Source: Opitutaceae bacterium
GTDB taxonomy: Bacteria > Verrucomicrobiota > Verrucomicrobiia > Opitutales > Opitutaceae
DNA: 64,000 nt
NCBI GenBank assembly: GCA_027482185.1
Contig: JAIXWF010000011.1
Span: forward strand, 124,001 to 188,000
Direction: 5' to 3'
The notes under the pieces were generated by a model, which saw only the letters and a list, made by a program, of their open reading frames with translations, did not search any database and was not told where the DNA came from. Position numbers and translations under genes: made by a program. Of the stretch, positions 35,148 through 42,451 are shown in pieces (positions within the stretch are counted from its first letter, which is position 1; every line of letters starts with the position of its first letter).

Positions 35148-37739
35148 ATGCAAAAATCCCCGTCCGCCCTCCTCGCCCTGCTCGCGCTCGCCCTCCCGAC
35201 CGCCGCCCAGGTCGCCCCCAAGCCCGCGCCCACCGCCGCGCCCGACGCCGACGTCGTCAAACTCAGCGTCTTCGAGGTCAACGCCACCAACGACGACGAG
35301 TACCGCGCCGCCAACACCACCACCGGCACGCGCTACAACACCCCGATCAAGGACCTCCCGATGAACATCGAGGTCCTCACCACCAATTTCATGCGCGACA
35401 TCGGCGCCCTCGATCTGCGCGACGCCCTCGAGTACGTCAGCGGCATCCAGCTCGACACCACCTCCGGCGGTCCCAACGGCACCAAGGACAATCCGGAAAA
35501 CAGCACCATCCTCATCCGCGGCATCGCCGCCGCCGTCAGCAAGGACGGCTTCCGCCGCTTCGTCCCCGTCGACCCGATCACCGTCAGCCGCGCCGACATC
35601 ATCAAGGGCCCCGGCGGCTCCCTCTACGGCCAGGGCGGCACCGGCGGCGTCGTCAACGTCTCCAGCGTCCTCGCCGGCAACCGCCCCGTCTCCCGCGCCG
35701 GCACCAGCTTCGGCTCCTTCGGCTTCCGCCGCGCCGAATTCCTCTGGTCCGGCCCCGTCCTCCCCGGCGGGGTCGTCGGCTTCGCCCTCCCCGTCTCCTA
35801 CCAGACGACGAAGAGCAACGCCATGTACTACAAGATGGATACCTACGTCATGAATCCCGCGCTCACGTTCAAGCTCGGGCCCAAGTCGTCCCTCCTCGCC
35901 TCCATCGAGTCGCGCTTCAACACCCGCGACAACATCCGCAACTTCTTCCTCACCGACAACACCCTCGCCCCGAACGGCACGCCCTACGGCACGCTGATCG
36001 CCGGCCGCCCCGGCACCGCCCGTGTCCTCACCACGCCCAACCAGCGCGACTTCCGCTTCGAGGGTCCGGACACCTTCCGCAAGGAACGCACCTACGTGCG
36101 CACCTACCGCCTCGACCACCGCTTCGCCGAGAACCTGCAGTGGTGGGCCGGCTACAGCGCCGAGGACATCAATGTCCGCGACCGTTCCTTCAACATCGCC
36201 CTGCGCAACGCCAACGACGCCTCAATCCCCCTCCGCGTCCGCACCGATCCGCGTTTCCTCGCCCTGCTCCGGCCCTCCGCCGGCACCGCCCAGCCCCAGG
36301 TCCTCGACATCCGCCCGAACAACATCACGAACTCCTCCCGCACCGTCCGCCCGACCTGGAAGACCGAGCTCTATACCGCCTTCAAGACCGGCCCCGTCCA
36401 GCACCGCCTCATCACCGGCCTCAGCTACGGCCCGCTCACCTCCGGCAACAACGCCGCGAATCAGAATTTCTATTACGGCAACACCGGCAACGCCAACGAC
36501 CTCGCCACCCGCGCCTGGGAAGCCCTGCCCAACGAGGTCATTTTGACCCGCTTCCGCGATCCGCGCGACTTCACCTCGGTCAAGCGCTGGGACCATGCCG
36601 CCATCAACCAGTACCCGCAGGGCCCCACCACCGCCCTCAACGCGCAATCGTCCTACCTCACGTCGTACTTCTGGGACCGCAACCTCTACGCCAATCTCCA
36701 GAGCAGCTTCTTCCGCGACCGTCTCCAGACCATCGTCGGCATCTTCGACACCCGCAACGACCGCGGCGGCATCGTCTACGACGCCAACGGCAACTACCTC
36801 TGGAACGGCCCCGCCCCCGCCGGCTCCAACTCCACCCTCAGCGGCGTCCGCCGCCCCGAACCCGTGCGCAACACCGCGCCGAGCTTCACCGTCATCTGGC
36901 TGCCGGTGGACTGGATCCGCCTCTACGCGAACTCGATGAGCGCCCTCGACCCCGGCCCCGCGTACTCCGCCTACGACGGCAACGGCAAGGCCCTCACCGC
37001 CGCCGCCGTCAGCAACGCCGAAGCCGGCGTCCGCTTCGATCTCTTCAAGAGCAAGCTCCTCGTCAGCCTCGTGGGCTTCAAGCTCACCGACGAGGACCGC
37101 CCCGTGAATTTCGGCGCCGCCATCCAGAACCTCCTCGTTTCCCCAACCGGCGGCGTCAACGGCTCGGGCTTCGGCGCCTTCGTCAACACCACCACCGAAT
37201 CCTCCGGCTTCGACGTGAAGGTCGACTACGTCCCGCTGCGCAACCTCCGCTTCAACGTCGGCGTATCCAAAAACGACGTGCAGATCCAGGAGATCGAACC
37301 TTTCGCGACCCCGGCCAATCCCGATCCCGTCCGCCTCGCGGCCCAGCAGCGCTTCATCGCCGCCGGCGGCAGCTCCGGCCGCTACCTCGGCAAACCGTCC
37401 ACCGACATCTCGAAGTACACCGGCACCGCCTTCGTGCGCTACGAGTTCCAGCAGGGCTTCCTCAAGAACACGTGGGCCATGGTCGGCGCCAAGTACCTCG
37501 GCAAACGCGAGGCCGAACTCATCTCGGTCAGCACCGCGACCGGCGACATCACCGTCGACCGCCGCCTCGTCCCCGGACGTTATCTCTACGACCTCAACCT
37601 CGGCTACCGCCGGAAAATCGGCCGCTACAACACGAGCTACCAGCTCAACGTCGCCAACCTCGAGGACGACGACGCGTTCTACGGCGCCGTCTGGCAAACC
37701 GGCCGCACCTACCGCCTCAGCGCCACGGTCACGTTCTGA
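35148..37739 (+). CDS. TonB-dependent outer-membrane receptor (second)
   Basis: An 863-residue receptor. The signal peptide ends at about residue 20 (LALPTAAQV); the mature N-terminus has VVKLSVFEVN (36-45), a variant of the LSPFEV motif of the first receptor. The plug contains NTPIKDLPMNIEVLTTNFM and ends IIKGPGGSLYGQGGTGGVVN; the barrel ends in TYRLSATVTF with terminal Phe. ATG 35148 is selected because it directly opens the signal peptide. Upstream lies the 18-bp operator shared with the LacI gene. The ligand is unknown; joint control with the first receptor suggests related substrates. Confidence 0.93.
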   Translation: MQKSPSALLALLALALPTAAQVAPKPAPTAAPDADVVKLSVFEVNATNDDEYRAANTTTGTRYNTPIKDLPMNIEVLTTNFMRDIGALDLRDALEYVSGIQLDTTSGGPNGTKDNPENSTILIRGIAAAVSKDGFRRFVPVDPITVSRADIIKGPGGSLYGQGGTGGVVNVSSVLAGNRPVSRAGTSFGSFGFRRAEFLWSGPVLPGGVVGFALPVSYQTTKSNAMYYKMDTYVMNPALTFKLGPKSSLLASIESRFNTRDNIRNFFLTDNTLAPNGTPYGTLIAGRPGTARVLTTPNQRDFRFEGPDTFRKERTYVRTYRLDHRFAENLQWWAGYSAEDINVRDRSFNIALRNANDASIPLRVRTDPRFLALLRPSAGTAQPQVLDIRPNNITNSSRTVRPTWKTELYTAFKTGPVQHRLITGLSYGPLTSGNNAANQNFYYGNTGNANDLATRAWEALPNEVILTRFRDPRDFTSVKRWDHAAINQYPQGPTTALNAQSSYLTSYFWDRNLYANLQSSFFRDRLQTIVGIFDTRNDRGGIVYDANGNYLWNGPAPAGSNSTLSGVRRPEPVRNTAPSFTVIWLPVDWIRLYANSMSALDPGPAYSAYDGNGKALTAAAVSNAEAGVRFDLFKSKLLVSLVGFKLTDEDRPVNFGAAIQNLLVSPTGGVNGSGFGAFVNTTTESSGFDVKVDYVPLRNLRFNVGVSKNDVQIQEIEPFATPANPDPVRLAAQQRFIAAGGSSGRYLGKPSTDISKYTGTAFVRYEFQQGFLKNTWAMVGAKYLGKREAELISVSTATGDITVDRRLVPGRYLYDLNLGYRRKIGRYNTSYQLNVANLEDDDAFYGAVWQTGRTYRLSATVTF

Positions 37740-37753
37740 GCCGGAATCATGCA

Positions 37754-37875
37754 GTTGAGAATTGAAAGTTGAGCGTTGAGAGATCGATCGGCCGAACCAC
37801 GGAGAACGCCGCCGAAGCCGGCAACTTGGCGAACCGATCGTTTTTGCTCTCAACGCTCAGCCAGGCTCTCTCAAC
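37754..37875. repeat. Inverted GTTGAGAG-type repeat with conserved core (copy 1)
   Basis: Left arm 37754-37782 and right arm 37847-37875 pair well at their inner part (GAGCGTTGAGAG with CTCTCAACGCTC). The core 37776-37825 matches 61338-61387 at 46 of 50 positions. It lies in the 338-bp gap between the second receptor and the convergent epimerase gene; apart from it and the terminator at 37921 I see nothing else in that gap. Confidence 0.8.
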
Positions 37876-37920
37876 GGTGTGAGTTCGTCTGCGCTGTACG
37901 GCCGTCGGGCAGCTTTCCCA

Positions 37921-37945
37921 GGCGGGGCCCCGGCCCCGCCTTTTT
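37921..37945 (+). terminator. Rho-independent terminator downstream of the second TonB receptor
   Basis: GGCGGGGCC (37921-37929), CC, GGCCCCGCC (37932-37940), then TTTTT. It is GC-rich with a T-run on the + strand, about 180 bp behind the receptor stop and beyond the repeat element. Confidence 0.75.
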
Positions 37946-38077
37946 CGTTTCCAACCCACGCGCCTTCCTCGGGGTTGCCTTCCGCCATCCCAACCTCGGC
38001 TCCGGCTCATCGCCCTCGCTGATTTCTCTGCCGGGCTCGTTGATCTCGGTGACCCAACGATACCTCGAGACGCCGGT

Positions 38078-39109
38078 TCAGACCCGGTCCGCGGATCCGG
38101 CCCGTTCCGCCGCCCGCCACGCCGCCACCATCTCGGCCAACCCATCCGCCAGCGGCGTCGCCGGCGGCACCGTCGCCCCGAGCAGTCGCCCGAGCGTCGT
38201 CGTGTCCGCCGCCTTGCGGGCCACGCCCTCGGGCTTGCCCGCGTCGCACACGATCGGCTTCACGATTCCCGTCGCGGCAAACAGCCGCTCCGCCAATTCC
38301 CGCATCGAAACTTCTTCCGCCGAACCGACATTGACCGGGGCCGCCGCCGGGGCGCGGTCCGCCAGCCACGCCAGCACCCAGGCCGCGTCCCGCGCATGCC
38401 GCAACGCGCGCGTCTGCCGGCCGCTGCCCCAGATCGTCAGCACCGGCTCCGGCCCGAGAATGCGCGCCAGCAGCGACGGCACCACGTGGCTCCCCGGCCC
38501 CGCCCGCAGGTCGCGCGGCCCGTAGAGATTGAACAGCCGCACGATCCCCACCGTCATGCCGGCCCGGATACCCGCCGCCGTGGCCAGCGCCTCGAGTTCG
38601 CGCTTCGCTTCACCGTAGCCGCGGTTCGCGTGCTCGGGCCCCGTGCCCGCCAGCGGCAGCTCCGGCGTCGGCACCGGCACCGCGTCCGGATACACGCACG
38701 ACGAACTCACCAATTGCAGCCGCGCCACGCCCGCATCTGCCGCGGCCGAGATCACCGTCCGACCCAGGTCGACGTTGGCCCGCCGCAGCGCCTCGTGGTC
38801 CACCGGACCCGCCTGCAAGCCCGGCGCCACGCCCGCCAAGTGCAGCACGGTTTCCTGCCCCGCGCAGCATTCGGCCGCGAACGCCGCCGCCCCGAGATCT
38901 CCGATCCGCAGGTCCACGCGCTCCGCCACCGCCGCCAAATGCTCCCGCCGCCCCGTGCCGAGATTGTCCGCCACCGTCACGCGCGCCCCGGCCGCGACGA
39001 GCCACTCGGTCAAGTGCGACCCGAGATTGCCCGCCCCGCCGGTCACCAGCACTCGCCGGCCCGTCCATCCCGCCCGCAGCGGCCGCACCTGCTCCTCCGC
39101 CGGCGCCAT
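38078..39109 (-). CDS. NAD-dependent sugar-nucleotide epimerase/dehydratase (extended SDR)
   Basis: A 343-residue extended short-chain dehydrogenase. The nucleotide-binding motif GGAGNLG lies at 24-30, the catalytic Ser region is SSSCVYP (135-141), and Y165-G-E-A-K169 is the YxxxK pair. The set matches UDP-glucose/GDP-mannose-type epimerases and dehydratases; the exact substrate cannot be read. It starts two bases after the stop of the repeat-protein gene on the same strand, so the two are probably translated from one message. With the glycosyltransferases across the divergent promoter it suggests supply of a sugar nucleotide for surface glycosylation. Confidence 0.85.
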   Translation of the reverse strand: MAPAEEQVRPLRAGWTGRRVLVTGGAGNLGSHLTEWLVAAGARVTVADNLGTGRREHLAAVAERVDLRIGDLGAAAFAAECCAGQETVLHLAGVAPGLQAGPVDHEALRRANVDLGRTVISAAADAGVARLQLVSSSCVYPDAVPVPTPELPLAGTGPEHANRGYGEAKRELEALATAAGIRAGMTVGIVRLFNLYGPRDLRAGPGSHVVPSLLARILGPEPVLTIWGSGRQTRALRHARDAAWVLAWLADRAPAAAPVNVGSAEEVSMRELAERLFAATGIVKPIVCDAGKPEGVARKAADTTTLGRLLGATVPPATPLADGLAEMVAAWRAAERAGSADRV

Positions 39110-39111
39110 CC

Positions 39112-41607
39112 TCACTTCGCCGCCGGTGGGCTCCGCCGCCGGCGCCGCCAGATCGCCCCGATCAACGCCGCCAGGCCGGCGACGGCGACCGTTTCCGCGG
39201 GTTCCGGAATCGCGGTCGCATTCAGGGCAAAATTGAAACTGCGCCCGGCCAATCCGAAGCCCGCGCCTTCGTCCGTCGCGATCGTCAGCGTCGCATCCAG
39301 GATGCCGTTCGCCGGCACCGTGTAGCCGAACTGCAGCACCGTGCTCGCCGTCTCGCCCAACGTCGTGATCGGGGACGACAGGATCGAAAACAGACCGGCA
39401 TTCGCCCCGGAAAACGTGATGCTGAGCAGGGAAAGGTTCGTCAGCGTGTTCGTCGCCCCAAGGTCGGTGGATACGTTCTGCAGCGTCAGGTTGAACATGC
39501 CCGACGTGCCCGCCGCGCCGACGGCCAGCGTACCGCCCCGCCCTTGGTTCGAACCGAATTCGGGGCCCACGATCGAATTGCCCGCATCGCGCGTCACGGC
39601 CAACGAGGCCACCCGCGCCGCGATCGAGGCTCCGTAGGTCTCGGTGCCCGCCGGCGCCGCGATCTGCCCGCTCGCCCCCGCCGTCGGCACATAGAAACCG
39701 ACCGCCGCCGCCGTCGCGCCCGTCGCGCCCGTCGTCGCCACATAGTAGCCCGGCGAGGCCGCCGTCTGCGTCGCGCTCCCGGTTGTGTTCACAAAATGTC
39801 CCAGCGAGGCCAACGTCGCCGACGTCGCACCCATCGTCGGCACGTACGAACCCAGCGGAGCCTCGGTCGCGGCACTGGCCGCGGTCACGGCCACATAACG
39901 CCCCAACGGCGCCGCCAGTTGCCCGCTCGCCGCGCTCGTCGGCACATAATGCCCCAGCGACGCCGCCGTCGGCGAGGTCGCCGCCGCGGTCTGCACATAG
40001 TAGCCCGGCGACGCCGCCGTCTGGCCCGTCGCGCCCGTCGTCGGCACGTAATGGCCCACCGACGCGGCCGTCTGCGTCGCGCTGCCTATCGTGTCCACGT
40101 AATGTCCGACCGACGCCTGCGTCGCCGACGTCGCTCCCGTCGTCGGCACATACGAGCCCAACGGCGCCTCGGTCGCGGCACTCGCGGCCGTCACGGCCAC
40201 AAACCGGCCCAACGGCGCTGCCAGCTGCCCGCTCGCTGCGCTCGTCGGCACATAGTGCCCCAGCGATGCCGCCGTCGGCGAGGTCGCCGCCGCGGTCTGC
40301 ACATAGTAGCCCGGCGACGCCGCCGTCTGGCCCGTCGCGCCCGTCGTCGGCACGTAATGGCCCACCGACGCGGCCGTCTGTGTCGCGCTGCCTATCGTGC
40401 CCACGTAATGTCCGACCGAGGCCAACGTCGCCGAGGTCGCACCCGTCGTCGGCACATACGAACCCAGCGGCGCCTCGGTCGCGGCACTCGCGGCCGGCAC
40501 ACTCACAAACCGGCCCAACGGCGCCTCGAGCTGTCCGCTCGCCGCACTCGTCGGCACATAGTGCCCCAGCGACGCCGGGGTCTGCGAAGTCGCCGCCGTG
40601 GTCGGCACATAGTATCCCGGCGCCGCCGCCGTCGCACCCGTCGCACCCGTCGTCGGCACATAATAACCCGCCGACGCCGCCGTCTGCGTCGCGCTGCCCG
40701 TCGTGCCCACGTAATGTCCGACCGACGCCAACGTCGCCGAAGTCGCACCCGTCGTCGGCACATACGAGCCCAGCGGCGCCAACGTAGCCGCGGATGCCGC
40801 GGTCACATTCACAAATCGGCCCAACGGCGCCTCGAGCTGCCCGCTCGCCCCGCTCGTCGGCACATAGTGGCCCAACGACGCCGCCGTCTGCAAAGTCGCC
40901 GCCGTGGTATTGACGTAATACCCGGGCGACGCCGCCGTTTGGCCGCTCGCTCCGCTGGTCGAAACAAAGTGGCCGAGCGACGCCGCGGTTTGCCCGGTCG
41001 CCGCCGTCGTCGGCACATAGTACCCGGGCGACGCGGCGGTCTGCCCGCTCGCCGCGCTCGTCGCCACATAGTGGCCCAGCGAGGCCGCGGTCTGTCCGGT
41101 GGCTCCCGTCGTCGGGACATAGTAGCCGGGCGACGCCGCCGTTTGCTCCGTGCTGGCGATGAGCCCGACAAAGTATCCGATCGCCGCTTCGATCGCCGAG
41201 GTCGAGGCCGGCGTCGGCACGTAATAGCCGATCGGCGCCGGCGTGGCCGAGCTGGCGCCGGGAACGTTGACGAAGTATCCGGCCGGCGCCGGGGTCTGCC
41301 CCGTGGCCGCGCTCGTCGGCACGAAGTATCCCAGCGAGGCGCTCGTCTGCGCACTCGCCGCCGTGATCGGCACATAGAATCCCGGATCCGCCGGCGTCTG
41401 CGACGTCGCACCCGGCGTCGGCACATAATAGCCCAACCCCGCCGCCGTGCCGGGCACCTGCCCGTTGGTGCTGTAATAGCCGGGATCCGTGGGCTGCGCG
41501 AGCGCCGCTCCGAGCCCGGCCCAGCCGGCCAGCCAACCCAAGCCGGCCCGCACCTTCGCCCGGAATCCGCCGATCTTGGCCGGGCGACGATTGAAAAAGA
41601 TCGGCAT
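39112..41607 (-). CDS. Giant Thr/Ser-rich 17-residue-repeat surface protein with PEP-CTERM signal
   Basis: An 831-residue exported protein. A signal peptide (about 1-38) is followed by 36 repeats (residues 41-651), 35 of exactly 17 residues with consensus SPGYYVPTTGATGQTAA. Within these, units 13-36 form four copies of a six-unit superblock. A globular region (652-800) with LSLLSITFSGANAGLFSI resembles choice-of-anchor D or beta-sandwich domains, and the C-terminus is a PEP-CTERM signal: IPEPAETVAVAGLAALIGA and RRRRRS. PEP-CTERM proteins are processed by an exosortase and are usually surface or biofilm components. The repeat recalls the CPAGTYSxxGATSCTP units of ephrin-receptor-like domains but has no Cys. 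Ser and Thr make it a good O-glycosylation target (inference). Confidence 0.85.
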   Translation of the reverse strand: MPIFFNRRPAKIGGFRAKVRAGLGWLAGWAGLGAALAQPTDPGYYSTNGQVPGTAAGLGYYVPTPGATSQTPADPGFYVPITAASAQTSASLGYFVPTSAATGQTPAPAGYFVNVPGASSATPAPIGYYVPTPASTSAIEAAIGYFVGLIASTEQTAASPGYYVPTTGATGQTAASLGHYVATSAASGQTAASPGYYVPTTAATGQTAASLGHFVSTSGASGQTAASPGYYVNTTAATLQTAASLGHYVPTSGASGQLEAPLGRFVNVTAASAATLAPLGSYVPTTGATSATLASVGHYVGTTGSATQTAASAGYYVPTTGATGATAAAPGYYVPTTAATSQTPASLGHYVPTSAASGQLEAPLGRFVSVPAASAATEAPLGSYVPTTGATSATLASVGHYVGTIGSATQTAASVGHYVPTTGATGQTAASPGYYVQTAAATSPTAASLGHYVPTSAASGQLAAPLGRFVAVTAASAATEAPLGSYVPTTGATSATQASVGHYVDTIGSATQTAASVGHYVPTTGATGQTAASPGYYVQTAAATSPTAASLGHYVPTSAASGQLAAPLGRYVAVTAASAATEAPLGSYVPTMGATSATLASLGHFVNTTGSATQTAASPGYYVATTGATGATAAAVGFYVPTAGASGQIAAPAGTETYGASIAARVASLAVTRDAGNSIVGPEFGSNQGRGGTLAVGAAGTSGMFNLTLQNVSTDLGATNTLTNLSLLSITFSGANAGLFSILSSPITTLGETASTVLQFGYTVPANGILDATLTIATDEGAGFGLAGRSFNFALNATAIPEPAETVAVAGLAALIGAIWRRRRRSPPAAK
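39655..41487. repeat. 51-bp tandem array, 36 units, with a 306-bp higher-order repeat
   Basis: The coding repeat has a period of 51 bp (17 codons); the first unit is one codon short. Between 39655 and 40878 the array is organised as four copies of a six-unit block of 306 bp whose members begin SLGHY, PLGR(F/Y), PLGSY, S(V/L)GH, S(V/A/P)G and (S/A)(P/V)G. Blocks two and three are almost identical, which points to recent block duplication. Confidence 0.95.
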
Positions 41608-41710
41608 CGAAAGTCGGTGATGGGGACACCCGGTGCCGCATGCAAGTCCGCGCTGCGCGCGAAAAGGGTTGAGCCGGCGGAAGCGTCCCTCGTTCCTCAG
41701 CCGATCGTTC

Positions 41711-42451
41711 ATGCCTGTCCCGCCCGCCGCATCCCCACCTCCGCCGGGCGCCGCCCCTGAAGTCTCCGTTCTCATCGCCACGTTCAACGAAGCGGCCAAC
41801 ATCGCCGCTTGCCTCGAACAGGTCGCCGCGGCCGTGGGCCCGACCGCGGAACTGATCGTGATCGACGGCGGCCACGACGATACCCGCGGCGAGGTCGAAC
41901 GTGTTGCCCGGCGCCTGCCCCGCATCCGCTACGTCGACAACCGCCCCGATCGCGGCAAAGGCCATGCCATCCGCAACGGCATCGCCCACGCCCGCGGGCG
42001 TCTTCACGCCCAGATCGACGCCGACCTCCAGTTTTCCCCCGCCGACCTGCCCGCTCTCCTCGCTCCGCTGCGGGCCGGCAGGGCCGATGTCGTCCTCGGC
42101 AGCCGGTTTTGCCGCGGCAGCGGCCGCGACACCCGCGCCGCGGGAATCCGCACCGCCGGCAACCATGTCGTCAGCGCCTGGGTCTCCTTGCTCCACGGCC
42201 GTCGCCTCACCGATGTGCTCGCCGGCATCAAGGCCTGGACCGCCGACGCCGCCGGCCGCCTCGACCTGCGCAGCGACACCTACTCCTACGAACTCGAGAT
42301 TCCCGCCCGCGCCCTGCGCCTCGGCCTGCGCGTGACCGAGGTCCCGGTCCAAACCCGGGCCCGCGAACTCGGCGACTCCAAGGTCAGCGTTGTCCGCGTC
42401 GGCCTGCGCGCCCTCGCCGACGCCCTCCGCTTCCGATGCGAACGCCGGTGA
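41711..42451 (+). CDS. Family 2 glycosyltransferase, DPM1/polyprenyl-phosphate-sugar synthase-like
   Basis: A 246-residue soluble GT2 enzyme. SVLIATFNEAANI (19-31) is the nucleotide-sugar strand, D52-GGHDD the next acidic turn, and D103-A-D105 (DADLQFSP) the metal-binding DxD. The short length, absence of a C-terminal membrane pair and the ENK-free ending resemble dolichyl/undecaprenyl-phosphate mannose or glucose synthases, which load a sugar on the lipid carrier at the inner membrane. ATG 41711 gives a Pro-rich leader before the fold; it lies 103 bp from the divergent repeat-protein start. It overlaps the next gene, a membrane GT-C candidate that would use such a lipid-linked sugar. Confidence 0.85.
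   Translation: MPVPPAASPPPPGAAPEVSVLIATFNEAANIAACLEQVAAAVGPTAELIVIDGGHDDTRGEVERVARRLPRIRYVDNRPDRGKGHAIRNGIAHARGRLHAQIDADLQFSPADLPALLAPLRAGRADVVLGSRFCRGSGRDTRAAGIRTAGNHVVSAWVSLLHGRRLTDVLAGIKAWTADAAGRLDLRSDTYSYELEIPARALRLGLRVTEVPVQTRARELGDSKVSVVRVGLRALADALRFRCERR

Noticed and set aside
37754-37875. Possible insertion sequence or MITE with terminal repeats
   Set aside because: No target-site duplication and no transposase gene could be seen. It is kept as a repeat, not called a mobile element.
39544-41760. Long + strand open frame opposite the repeat protein
   Set aside because: It is the antisense of the 51-bp array, Arg/His-rich without any signal or domain; its repeats simply mirror the real gene.
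39115-42352. Upstream extension of the epimerase frame through the repeat region
   Set aside because: The frame is open only because the repeats lack stops; the Rossmann protein begins at 39109, two bases after the repeat-protein stop.
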